From: JBGLNL01 sp046484125
GTDB taxonomy: Bacteria; Chloroflexota; Dehalococcoidia; SZUA-161; SpSt-899
DNA length: 17,684 nt
Assembly (NCBI GenBank): GCA_046484125.1
Contig: JAWOBX010000061.1
Span: forward strand, 1 to 17,684
Direction of reading: 5' to 3'
Shown here: positions 7,554 through 14,627 of the stretch, in pieces
How the letters are laid out: each line of letters begins with the position of its first letter
Numbering within the stretch: position 1 is the stretch's first letter
Program-made: the position numbers and the translations under genes
The notes under the pieces: generated by a model
Databases searched by the model: none
The model's input: the letters and a program-made list of their open reading frames with translations, nothing else
What the model was told of the DNA's origin: nothing

Positions 7554-7600
7554 ATTATAATTGCCATTTATTCTCACGGTAACTGTCGTTAACGACAGGT
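7554..7600 (-). promoter_or_regulatory. Probable regulated promoter with 20-bp lux-box-like palindrome
   Basis: CTGTCGTTAACGACAG (7583-7598) is a perfect 16-bp palindrome. With flanks, the - strand reads ACCTGTCGTTAACGACAGTT over 7581-7600, sharing ACCTGT...ACAG and the 20-bp length with the Vibrio lux box. A perfect -10 hexamer TATAAT lies at 7559-7554 on the - strand. The hexamer 17 bases upstream (TTACCG) is a poor -35, as expected for an activator-dependent promoter. The expected start near 7547 puts the palindrome centre at about -43, the usual site for a LuxR-family activator. The regulator gene is immediately upstream. Confidence 0.5.
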
Positions 7601-7604
7601 CGGA

Positions 7605-7621
7605 CCTGCCATTTTGGCAGG
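7605..7621. repeat. 6-bp hairpin after the LuxR-type gene
   Basis: CCTGCC (7605-7610) pairs with GGCAGG (7616-7621) across ATTTT. It lies between the stop of the regulator gene and the palindrome. No U-tract follows on the - strand, so it is a weak terminator candidate. Confidence 0.3.
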
Positions 7622-7656
7622 AAAAGAACGATGCTCTGGTTGTGGAAGTATTCGCT

Positions 7657-8289
7657 TTACTCTGATGGGTGAGAACTTTTATTCAGTAACCGGAGAATGG
7701 CTTGACTACGGGTATTAACCTCGAGCTTGTCGTAGATATTACGCAGATGGAAACGTACTGTTCGCTCGCTGATTCCCAAATCCGTTGCAATCATGCTGTT
7801 TGTATGGCTTGGAGAAAGAAATCGCGCTATTTGCTTTTCCCTGGTGGTAAAACGAGCCAAAAAAGTTTCATTGAACTCATTTTTAGGTAGAGTGAATAGA
7901 TCTGCAATAGCGGTTCGATCAAACCAGTAGGCTCCGTGAGCTACCGTGCGAATCGCCAATATGATTGCCTGGTGAGTTTCTATATTGGAAATGTATCCAT
8001 GAATTCCGAGGTGAATAAGATAATCTATAGGGGGATGATCGTCCTGGGAGCCCAAAACTAGTGTCTTCAGGCGTTGCTGATTTAGCAGTTCCAGTGTAGT
8101 GATCAACTCGGTATCAACTTTTGCGACAACAACCATGAGCACATCGGGAGGGAGTTTGTGGCAAGAGTTGATCATTTCGGCAGAGTCACTTATTTCCCAG
8201 GTTAGTTCCAGGTCTTTACATTTTTTCACCATGGAGCGAAGCCTGGCCCGAGAAAGCGGTTCCTCATTAAAGATCGCTACGCTGTTCAT
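7657..8289 (-). CDS. LuxR/NarL-type regulator with degenerate receiver domain
   Basis: This 210-residue protein has a receiver-like N-terminal domain (about 1-120) and a C-terminal LuxR helix-turn-helix (about 147-203). The latter is well conserved: FTTREKQIARFL, MIATDLGISERTVRFHLRNI, YDKLEVNTRSQAI. In the receiver, the usual acidic pair is N8-E9, and the phosphoacceptor position in PPDVLMVVV holds Val54 instead of Asp. The conserved Lys after GY is Asn103 (GYISNI). Classical phosphorylation is therefore unlikely, and the protein may respond to a ligand or a partner, or act constitutively. No autoinducer-binding domain and no neighbouring histidine kinase or luxI gene are seen. The downstream palindrome and promoter (7554-7600) are the obvious candidate target. 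No clear ribosome site precedes the ATG. Confidence 0.85.
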   Translation of the reverse strand: MNSVAIFNEEPLSRARLRSMVKKCKDLELTWEISDSAEMINSCHKLPPDVLMVVVAKVDTELITTLELLNQQRLKTLVLGSQDDHPPIDYLIHLGIHGYISNIETHQAIILAIRTVAHGAYWFDRTAIADLFTLPKNEFNETFLARFTTREKQIARFLSPSHTNSMIATDLGISERTVRFHLRNIYDKLEVNTRSQAILRLLNKSSHPSE

Positions 8290-8322
8290 ATTGCTAGCAT
8301 ACCATAACTGAGTTACACCGCC

Positions 8323-8350
8323 ATGGGCCTTAGGGCCTATTTTTTATTTT
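8323..8350 (+). terminator. Rho-independent terminator with no + strand gene
   Basis: ATGGGCC (8323-8329) pairs with GGCCTAT (8334-8340), including one G-T pair, over loop TTAG. TTTTTTATTTT follows (8340-8350). The T-tract only makes sense for + strand transcription, yet the DNA to the left is the antisense strand of the LuxR-type gene. Confidence 0.45.
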
Positions 8351-8728
8351 CATATGTACAAACCCAAAGGTAAGGTATGGAAGAACTCGTATATTGAAAA
8401 AATACATACGTTTACTATCGCGGCTCCCCGTTTGATTTCAAATGAGGATCTATTGCCAGACCAGGGTATTGGCTTCGGATGCAGCGGACAAGGCCTGTTC
8501 CGCTGGGTTAATACAAACTCGTTCAAGTGGCGCTCTCTTATTTCGAGATGCTTATGAAGAAGCTGATTTTCCGGCTGATTCTAAATGAAGTCAGCAGTAG
8601 CGTTAATTCCCCGGTGGTGTGGTGGGGAAATACAAACTATGATTGAGGCCATATCTGTTGCCCGTGATGTAGCCAGGATTGACGTCAGCAGGCGAAGACG
8701 AACTCCAGGGCGCATTGCATCGCGAGCA
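8351..8728. other. Intergenic region between cysK and the LuxR-type gene
   Basis: No gene is recognised. A 22-base imperfect palindrome lies at 8483-8504 (AGCGGACAAGG with CCTGTTCCGCT). A 6-bp hairpin TTCCCC/GGGGAA at 8607-8629 could help end cysK transcription, but no U-tract accompanies it. Short ORFs here show no family resemblance. Confidence 0.5.
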
Positions 8729-9649
8729 TTAATACTTGAACAGGTCCATGCTCAGGTACCTGTCTCCCCGGTCGGGCAGGACCGTGGCCACTTTACCGAA
8801 CTTCCTGGTTACTTTCAGCGCTATGAGTATATTGGCTCCGGAGCTGATGCCCACCAGTAAACCGTACTCGCGCGAGAGTTTCCTCGCCATATCAACGGCC
8901 TCCTGGCTTCCAACCGTGATAGCCTCATCCACCAGTTCCATGTTGATAATGTGAGGGATGAACCCGTCGCCAATCCCCTGTATTTTGTGTTCACTGATGC
9001 GTACATCGCTTCCGCCGAACATCACCGCCGCCTCTTCCGGCTCAACGGCGATAACCTTCACATTGGGATTAACCTCTCTCATCACGTTCGAGATGCCCAT
9101 CAGGGTTCCCCCCGTCCCCACCCCGGCCACTACCGCGTCGACAGCCCCTATTTCCTCAAGGATCTCTCTACCTGTTTTCTCCTGGGCGACTATGTTGTTC
9201 GGATTGCTGAACTGCTGGGGCATAAAGGTTTTGGGCTTGGAGGCGATCTCCTCCGCCTTCTCAATGGATTCAGCCAGGCTGCCGCTTTCCGAGGTAAGCA
9301 CGATCTGGGCTCCCAGGGCACGGATTATCTGCCGGCGCTCCTCACTCATATTCTCCGGCATGACGGCGACCATCTTGTAGCCCTTGATGGCCGCGATCAT
9401 GGCCAGCGAGATGCCCGTGTTGCCGCTGGTGGGTTCGACTATGGTGTACCCCTTTTTTAGCTTGCCTTCCCTCTCCGCGGCCTCGATCATCTCCAGCGCC
9501 GCTCTATCCTTGATGCTTCCGGTGGGATTGGCACCCTCGAACTTGGCGTAGACATTCTCTATTCGCACAAGCGGGGTGTTCCCGATCGCGCTGAGAATAT
9601 CGAAGGATTTAGCCGCTCTGGCTGTTTTTCCTGGATTCGATGAGCTCAT
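8729..9649 (-). CDS. cysK: Cysteine synthase (O-acetylserine sulfhydrylase), PLP-dependent
   Basis: The product has 306 residues, the normal length for CysK/CysM. It makes L-cysteine from an activated serine (O-acetylserine in most members) and sulfide in the cytoplasm. The sequence shows IGNTPLV (22-28), the PLP lysine K47 in NPTGSIKDRA, the substrate loop PTSGNTG (73-79), the phosphate-binding loop GVGTGGT (176-182), GISSGAN (268-273) and PDRGDRYLS near the C-terminus. GGAGAG about 6 bases before ATG 9649 fixes the start. Whether the acceptor is O-acetylserine or O-phosphoserine cannot be decided from motifs. It stands alone, flanked by gaps, with repeat elements just upstream. Confidence 0.93.
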   Translation of the reverse strand: MSSSNPGKTARAAKSFDILSAIGNTPLVRIENVYAKFEGANPTGSIKDRAALEMIEAAEREGKLKKGYTIVEPTSGNTGISLAMIAAIKGYKMVAVMPENMSEERRQIIRALGAQIVLTSESGSLAESIEKAEEIASKPKTFMPQQFSNPNNIVAQEKTGREILEEIGAVDAVVAGVGTGGTLMGISNVMREVNPNVKVIAVEPEEAAVMFGGSDVRISEHKIQGIGDGFIPHIINMELVDEAITVGSQEAVDMARKLSREYGLLVGISSGANILIALKVTRKFGKVATVLPDRGDRYLSMDLFKY

Positions 9650-9702
9650 CTCGCACTCTCCAACGGAATCTTTCGATTCCTTGTTTTATGGTTCTTCCAT
9701 GC

Positions 9703-9788
9703 TTTCGGCAGACTTTGCCCGCCCGCCGACCCTTGTTAATCTCGGGGGCTGCGCCCCCGAAACCCCCGCCTTGTGTCCTCTCGCCCCT
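9703..9788 (+). repeat. GC-rich dispersed element, copy A1
   Basis: TTTGCCCGCCCGCCGACCC, TTGTTAAtCTCGGGGGCTGC and GCGCCCCCGAAACCC recur almost identically at 10098-10182, followed in both by TCCTCTCGCCCC. The core forms an 8-bp hairpin, TCGGGGGC-TGC-GCCCCCGA. Confidence 0.75.
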
Positions 9789-9833
9789 CGGGGGAGAGAG
9801 TTAGAGTGAGGGGGTAATCATTTGTCTGCTGTC

Positions 9834-9961
9834 CTCTTTCGCCTTCGGCGGGCATCTCCCACCCGCCAGCCCTTTAGTATCCGGGGGACACCCCCGGACC
9901 CCCGGCAGGAAGGTTTTCCTGCACCTTCTTTTTCCGTCATTGCGAGCTGAAGCTTGGCAAT
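9834..9961 (+). repeat. 128-base tandem element, copy B1
   Basis: This unit starts CTCTTTCGCCTTCGGCGGGC, contains the hairpin CCGGGGG-ACA-CCCCCGG (9881-9897) and ends TTCCGTCATTGCGAGCTGAA plus GCTTGGCAAT. It is repeated directly at 9962-10090 with a few substitutions. The CGTCATTGCGAGC tail is itself a common dispersed motif in many bacterial genomes. Confidence 0.75.
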
Positions 9962-10090
9962 CTCTTTCGCCTTCGGCGGGCATCTCCCACCCGCCAGCCC
10001 TTTGATACCCGGGGGACACCCCCGGACCCTCGGCAGGAAGGCTTTCCCGCACCTTCTTTTTCCGTCATTGCGAGCTGAAGCGTGGCAATC
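9962..10090 (+). repeat. 128-base tandem element, copy B2
   Basis: This is a second unit directly following B1, with the same order of CTCTTTCGCCTTCGGCGGGC, CACCCGCCAGCCCTTT, G-run/C-run hairpin and CCGTCATTGCGAGCTGAAGC. Differences are scattered point changes. The A2 element follows immediately, so A1-B1-B2-A2 form one block upstream of cysK. Confidence 0.75.
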
Positions 10091-10097
10091 TCCTTCG

Positions 10098-10263
10098 CCT
10101 CCGGCAGCCTTTGCCCGCCCGCCGACCCTTGTTAAGCTCGGGGGCTGCGCCCCCGAAACCCTGGCTTGTATCCTCTCGCCCCGCCTTCACTATATGTCAT
10201 TCCGGACCCCGATCCGAAATCTACTGCCCAACCACTCCTCTGGATTCCCGTCTGCACGGGAAT
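10098..10263 (+). repeat. Copy A2 plus ATTCCCGT hairpin
   Basis: Bases 10098-10182 repeat A1 (9703-9788) with few changes. Bases 10244-10263 form ATTCCCGT-CTGC-ACGGGAAT, followed by GACGG, a widespread intergenic hairpin type. The rest of the gap to 10393 has no recognisable gene or signal. Confidence 0.65.
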
Positions 10264-10393
10264 GACGGTTTAAGGGCGAACACAGAGATTCGCCCCTACT
10301 GACTATCGACTCCCGACCCTCTTGTTTATATCTTTCCAGGTCGTAACCAGCCAGGTTTTTTCTCTACGTGAAGAGCCCGTACCCCCGGGTCTT

Positions 10394-10981
10394 TCAGGCC
10401 AACTCCAGTATTATCTCCTCCAGCGAACGTTTGGGAACGTGATGAACACCCTGGCTGTCTCGCCAGTAGTTAATGCTCCCTTCATCGCCGAGTGGCTCGA
10501 TGACAACTTGTTCGGCGGGTTTGCCCAGTGCCAGTACCAGCAGGACTTCATAACGGTCGGGTATTTTCAAGTTATCCCGCAATTTCCTTCGATCCACCGA
10601 GCCCATCATGCATCCCCCCAGCCCCCGGATGCAAGCCCCCAGCATGATGCTCTGGCAGGCTATGCCGCAGTCATGGCCGAAATCGCTGGAGATCGATGTA
10701 TCGCCGAGGACGACTATATAAGCTGTCGGCCTCTCGCCCGCCAGCGGGCCACTCCAATCCTTGAGCGCCGCGGCGAAGGTGAGGGTCGGAAATACCAGGT
10801 CGTTCGTTTCTTTATCAACGGAGAGTATATATTTCAGCGGCTGCCGGTTCCTGGCTGAGGCTGAGAGCCTGGCCAGGTTGATCACCTCCTCCACGGTCTT
10901 CCGGTCCACCTTGAAGCTTTCATCAAATCGGCGAATGCTTCGAGTCTTCTTTATTAAATCATCGATCATATACTTCGCCAT
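10394..10981 (-). CDS. Nitroreductase-family FMN oxidoreductase
   Basis: The product has 195 residues, a usual length for single-domain nitroreductases. TRSIRRFDES (13-22) is the FMN-phosphate RSIRRF motif. SASARNRQPLKYI (40-52) corresponds to the PSAxNxQPWxF FMN loop, and GIACQSIMLGACIRGLGGCM to the helix and Gly-rich GLGSCW region. These flavoenzymes act as dimers and reduce nitro, quinone or enone groups with NAD(P)H; some members are dehalogenases or cofactor enzymes. The real substrate is unknown. The gene starts 32 bases after the thioesterase gene and is probably the last of a - strand operon 14120-10394. The upstream GAGAGCGGA is a moderate ribosome site. No clear terminator was found. 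Confidence 0.88.
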   Translation of the reverse strand: MAKYMIDDLIKKTRSIRRFDESFKVDRKTVEEVINLARLSASARNRQPLKYILSVDKETNDLVFPTLTFAAALKDWSGPLAGERPTAYIVVLGDTSISSDFGHDCGIACQSIMLGACIRGLGGCMMGSVDRRKLRDNLKIPDRYEVLLVLALGKPAEQVVIEPLGDEGSINYWRDSQGVHHVPKRSLEEIILELA

Positions 10982-11013
10982 GAATCCGCTCTCAAATAGC
11001 GGGATGAGCGCGG

Positions 11014-11508
11014 CTAACCTACGAGGTAAGCCCCGGTGCCCACAGCGATCAGCTTTTCCCTGTCGTTATGGAGCTCCATGCGGGTTACCGCGACCTTGTT
11101 CCCTATGCGAAGGATTGATGATGTCGCCGTGAAAGACTTGCCAGTCCCGGGCCTGAGATAGTCAATCCTCAAATCCACGGTGCCGAATTTGCTGAAGCTC
11201 TGAGAGATCTTCTCGCTGGATTGCCCCCTGAGCCGGTTGCGCAGGCTGAAAAACGCCACGATACCCCCGGCCACATCCAGGAGGGAAGCTGTGACACCTC
11301 CATGTACGAGACCCCGGAAAGTGTTCCCTACCAGTTCCTCTTTCATGTCGATTCTCAGGCACATACTGTCGATTTCCACCCACTCTATGTTTATCCCGAG
11401 CAGCTTGTTGAAAGGTGTATTTTGAACGAAGAAGTAATGGGCTATCCGCCGCAAATCCTCTTCCTTCATGATATCGGGGATATATTTCTCCGGGTCGTTA
11501 TCAGTCAT
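11014..11508 (-). CDS. Hotdog-fold thioesterase (PaaI/YigI-like)
   Basis: This 164-residue protein has the hotdog signature FRGLVHGGVTASLLDVAGG (64-82), in which HGG and D78 lie in the active-site helix, and a late strand RIDYLRPGTGKSFTATS. Family members hydrolyse acyl-CoA thioesters in the cytoplasm, often as tetramers. The chain is somewhat longer than PaaI (about 140) because of an N-terminal helical part (about 1-35). An insertion after the hotdog helix (SLRNRLRGQSSEKISQSFSK) is also visible. GGAG lies about 10 bases upstream of the ATG. It lies 53 bases after the O-antigen-ligase-like gene and 32 bases before the nitroreductase gene, which suggests co-transcription. Acyl substrate unknown. 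Confidence 0.85.
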   Translation of the reverse strand: MTDNDPEKYIPDIMKEEDLRRIAHYFFVQNTPFNKLLGINIEWVEIDSMCLRIDMKEELVGNTFRGLVHGGVTASLLDVAGGIVAFFSLRNRLRGQSSEKISQSFSKFGTVDLRIDYLRPGTGKSFTATSSILRIGNKVAVTRMELHNDREKLIAVGTGAYLVG

Positions 11509-11561
11509 TATGTATTTACTCCGACGTTTGTGAAACTTCCTTCACGGCTGCGGGCCCGGGG

Positions 11562-14120
11562 TCATTGCGTCAGGCGCTCCAGTGCCTGTCTCGCCTCATG
11601 GTAATCGGGATTTATATCAAGTGCCTCTTGATAATGTTCTATCGCCTTATCGATATTGCCGGTACGCTCATAGGCCGAGCCCAGCATGTAATGGGCCAGG
11701 GCGTCATCGGGAGAGCTTTGCAGGTACTCTTCGATCATATCTATCGCCTGCTGATACTCAGATAACGCCTGGTCTGTATAGCCGGCTCCCTGATAGGCTA
11801 TCGCCAGGTAATAATGCGCCCCGGCCTCATTTGGATTCTTCTCGACGGCCTTTTCAAGCAGGTGTATCGCGCTCTCATATTGAGGCACGGGATCGGTATC
11901 CGGCTTGTCATCCTCGGCATATCTTTCCCCCACAATGATAAAAGCGTTGCCAAGCCGCATGAGCTGATTGACATTCATTTTTTCGGCCATGGTTTCCTTA
12001 GCTATATTTGCGTGCTCGGAAGCCTTTTCATAATATTCCTGCGGATCCGTGTTCGGGTCATCATCCCGGATGTATTCTTTGCCTAGAGAGAGGCAATTAC
12101 TGATAAGTCTCAGGGTTGCCTCCTTGTCGCCGGGTTTGATGAGGAGGGCCATCTCGTCATCAGAGACGGCCTGCTCCAGGTTCCCCGTCTCCGTATACAA
12201 CTGGGCGCGCAGGCGGTAGGCCATGTATCCGGTTGGATACATATCTATGCATTTGTCGATATCCTGGAGGCCTCCATCTATATCATTGAAACACTGGACC
12301 TTGAACAATCCGCGGTTGTAGTACAGCATGGCGCTTTCGGGCTCCATGTCAATTGAGTCGTCAATCAACTCCATAATCAGAGCGCAGTTACGTTCTTTAG
12401 CCTCCGGATCGGGTGAATAGACGCCGGCATAATAGAGGGCCTGGGCGTAGCTCCACCTGTAGCGGTTTTCGTCACTGAACCAGCCGAGGGCTGTATCATA
12501 GCTGGAAATGGCAGTGGATATCGAGTCCTGGAAAGTCCCGAGGTATATTCCCCTCTGCTCGTTGGTGAGACTGGCTGAGTCTCTCTGATAAAGGTTAATG
12601 TAATGTATCGCCGTGTTCTGCGCCTGAACGCCCTGGTAGTAATATATGTTGGCCACCAGCGGCTTGAGGGCCAGGAATACACCGAAGCTGGAAAGTACCA
12701 CAAGCGCGATCATGAGATAGCTGGAAAAGGATTTAGATATCTTTATTGGAATCGTCTTAATTCGCGGACTCTCGACCATGGTGAGTCCCATACCTATCCC
12801 CATGAGTATCCAGAAAAAGGTATACGGGGTGGTGGTATGAAAGATGATGGCGCTTTGCCCCGCGTAGATTATTCCGGCTATGAGTATTGACGCGACGAAA
12901 ACCCACTCCCGGCTTCTCCGGTTCCTCCGCAGCCATCGAAGGAAGTACCAGAACAAAGCGCCGTACATGAGTACATATGATAACAATCCAACTATTCCAG
13001 TGGTTGATGCCGCCTCCACGAAGGAGTTGTGAACCTTATCCTCACGGCGTTCGGGCCTTTCCTGGGCGTATTTTAAGGTCGCGTACTCGGTGAACGTATT
13101 CCGGAATGTGTTGGGCCCGGAACCGAGAACCGGATAATCGGTAAAGGCCTCCATAGCGAAACCGGTGAGCTGATCCCGGTCCGACCCCGGCCCACCAAAG
13201 TGGCTGATCACGTATTCATCGGCATGGTCCCGTACGGAGCCGACGTTGAATACGATCAAAAGGCACATTACCAGTATAAACGCTGATGCCAGGCCTGAAG
13301 TGCAGAGTGCCCATCGCCTTCGGCTCATCAGGCGATAAGCAATGATAATGCCGAGCACCACACCTGCGGCGAGCAGGCTGAGGAACAGATCCCCCGCGGT
13401 ACCAAACATGGGAGGGACGCTGAGGATTATTCCGAACAGGATAAGGAAGAGGGGGAACAGGTAGAACCAGCGTCTCTCGACTATATAAGCGCAAACGACA
13501 GGAAGGCCGAGGGTGAGGAAGGAGAAGAGGAAATCAGGGTTGCCAAAGGTTGAGCTGGTCCGGTATCCCATCATAGGCTTCATTACCTGGACGCTTATCT
13601 CGTAGAACTGGAATATACCCAGCAGCGCGATAATGGAACACGAGGCGACCAGCACTCTCAGGCCGTTCATTAGTTGACCGCGATCGACCAGGACGTTAAT
13701 TACCAGGAAGTACAAAACGACCATGTTGACCAGAGCGAAGAGGCCGAAATTCCTGCCCTCGCCGCTATATAGGCTCAACTCCACGGATATTGAAAAGATG
13801 GAGGAGAGCGCGTAAACGGCTACATATAGGATCACAGGCCACACCACCGGCGGCCGGACTATCCTTAATTGCCTGGAATAAGCGGCTCCGGAGAGGAAAG
13901 CGCACAGCGCTATGATGGTCAATATGCGCAGCAGAGTGATCTTACTGATATCGAAGGGCCAGTAGGCATTCGGCAGGAAGGTTACCGGCACCAGGAGGAT
14001 TATGGCGTAGATCGCCTTTTCAGCTGTTTGATCCAGCGCACGCTGGAGAGGGGATATCGGGGCGGTGATCCGGGAGGTACCGGCTATAGATTTCCTGGTG
14101 TCCCTCTTTTTCCTCGGCAT
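11562..14120 (-). CDS. O-antigen ligase/polymerase-like (Wzy_C) membrane protein with C-terminal TPR domain
   Basis: The product has 852 residues. About 35-490 hold ten or more hydrophobic helices. Conserved Wzy_C/WaaL features are STFGNPDFLFSFLTLGLP (190-207), YPVLGSGPNTFRNTF (329-343) and KVHNSFVEAASTTGIVGLL (362-380), with the extracytoplasmic His-Asn motif of the ligase loop. Residues about 500-850 are tetratricopeptide repeats (for example AHYYLAIAYQGAGYTDQALS and AHYMLGSAYERTGNIDKAIE). The family links or polymerises glycans at the outer face of the membrane; TPR-tailed versions are common where no LPS is made and may act in cell-wall or S-layer glycan transfer. The N-terminus (MPRKKRDTRK) is basic and cytoplasmic. 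A TATAAT promoter lies about 100 bases upstream. The ribosome site is weak. Confidence 0.85.
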   Translation of the reverse strand: MPRKKRDTRKSIAGTSRITAPISPLQRALDQTAEKAIYAIILLVPVTFLPNAYWPFDISKITLLRILTIIALCAFLSGAAYSRQLRIVRPPVVWPVILYVAVYALSSIFSISVELSLYSGEGRNFGLFALVNMVVLYFLVINVLVDRGQLMNGLRVLVASCSIIALLGIFQFYEISVQVMKPMMGYRTSSTFGNPDFLFSFLTLGLPVVCAYIVERRWFYLFPLFLILFGIILSVPPMFGTAGDLFLSLLAAGVVLGIIIAYRLMSRRRWALCTSGLASAFILVMCLLIVFNVGSVRDHADEYVISHFGGPGSDRDQLTGFAMEAFTDYPVLGSGPNTFRNTFTEYATLKYAQERPERREDKVHNSFVEAASTTGIVGLLSYVLMYGALFWYFLRWLRRNRRSREWVFVASILIAGIIYAGQSAIIFHTTTPYTFFWILMGIGMGLTMVESPRIKTIPIKISKSFSSYLMIALVVLSSFGVFLALKPLVANIYYYQGVQAQNTAIHYINLYQRDSASLTNEQRGIYLGTFQDSISTAISSYDTALGWFSDENRYRWSYAQALYYAGVYSPDPEAKERNCALIMELIDDSIDMEPESAMLYYNRGLFKVQCFNDIDGGLQDIDKCIDMYPTGYMAYRLRAQLYTETGNLEQAVSDDEMALLIKPGDKEATLRLISNCLSLGKEYIRDDDPNTDPQEYYEKASEHANIAKETMAEKMNVNQLMRLGNAFIIVGERYAEDDKPDTDPVPQYESAIHLLEKAVEKNPNEAGAHYYLAIAYQGAGYTDQALSEYQQAIDMIEEYLQSSPDDALAHYMLGSAYERTGNIDKAIEHYQEALDINPDYHEARQALERLTQ

Positions 14121-14170
14121 CGGTTTTTTTCTCTGGCTGACGATTGCGCGGACATTACTGCGTTGATGTT

Positions 14171-14186
14171 ACGATATGGATATCGT
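14171..14186. promoter_or_regulatory. ACGATATGGATATCGT palindrome in the leader of the ligase-like gene
   Basis: Seven-base perfect arms around GG lie between the probable promoter (14220-14248) and the start codon at 14120. It could be an operator or a weak RNA hairpin. Nothing identifies a regulator. Confidence 0.3.
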
Positions 14187-14219
14187 GTATATGACCGGTT
14201 ATCGCATTGTAACTAGCAA

Positions 14220-14248
14220 ATTATACCTAATTCAAAAAGAGGAAACAA
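14220..14248 (-). promoter_or_regulatory. Probable sigma-70-type promoter for the 14120-10394 operon
   Basis: On the - strand a perfect -10 TATAAT (14225-14220) is preceded by a 17-base spacer and TTGTTT (14248-14243), which matches only half of the -35 consensus. It would give a leader of about 90 bases before the ligase-like gene. Confidence 0.45.
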
Positions 14249-14323
14249 GCGACTTGCTTTGCCCTGAAACAGCGATTGATTCGGATGCATATCAGCATCG
14301 CTGTTTTCCCCTCCCGGTTTAAT

Positions 14324-14377
14324 AAGGTTCTTCAGGCCACCCGATGGCGCCCGCCATCGGGTGGCCTGAAGAACCTT
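14324..14377. repeat. 26-bp perfect inverted repeat with 2-base loop
   Basis: The arms 14324-14349 and 14352-14377 are exact reverse complements, starting AAGGTTCTTCAGGCCACCCG and meeting at CC (14350-14351). The right end overlaps another hairpin (14372-14395), so the region can fold in competing ways. Such a long perfect stem suggests a recent, MITE- or REP-like origin. Confidence 0.8.
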
Positions 14378-14581
14378 CCTCGTTGGGGGAAGGTTTTCCC
14401 CGGTCAGGGGAAAACGGATTGCTCCCAATTTCACAAGACACCGGCAGGGTGAATTCCTTTGTATTTGAAAAGCTTTTTTCGAGGTTTAGCCTGAAAGCAT
14501 AGTTGAAAAGTTGCGGGGATGTTTCCGTTTCAAATGCTTTTTTTTAGTGAAGATTCCTTCCGGGTTCCCGGTTTCATGCTT

Positions 14582-14627
14582 ACCGGAGTAGTCAGCTTCT
14601 GGTGGGTGGTGGGGATAAGCCTGAGTA
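14582..14627 (+). repeat. Two-module repeat, copy 2 (first module inverted)
   Basis: ACCGGAGTAGTCAGCTT (14582-14598) is the reverse complement of 2365-2381. GTGGTGGGGATAAGcCTGAGTA (14606-14627) repeats 2384-2405 directly with one mismatch. The spacer is 7 bases here and 2 in copy 1. Confidence 0.65.

Noticed and set aside
7554..8289. Acyl-homoserine-lactone quorum-sensing pair
   Set aside because: The regulator has a receiver-like rather than an autoinducer-binding domain and there is no luxI-like gene; only the DNA site resembles a lux box.
8354..8860. Two short + strand ORFs (67 and 91 codons) between the LuxR-type gene and cysK
   Set aside because: No ribosome sites, no recognisable domains, and the second runs antisense into the 3' end of cysK.
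8951..9460. 169-codon + strand ORF inside cysK, and similar long ORFs at 10322-10858, 15267-15734 and 15765-16145
   Set aside because: All are antisense to well-identified genes and show no independent signals.
9834..10090. Possible CRISPR-like tandem array
   Set aside because: There are only two units of 128 bases, similar along their whole length with no variable spacers, and no cas genes.
9801..10265. Two ORFs (83 and 103 codons) upstream of cysK
   Set aside because: They consist of translations of the A/B repeats and have internally repeated low-complexity peptides and no ribosome sites.
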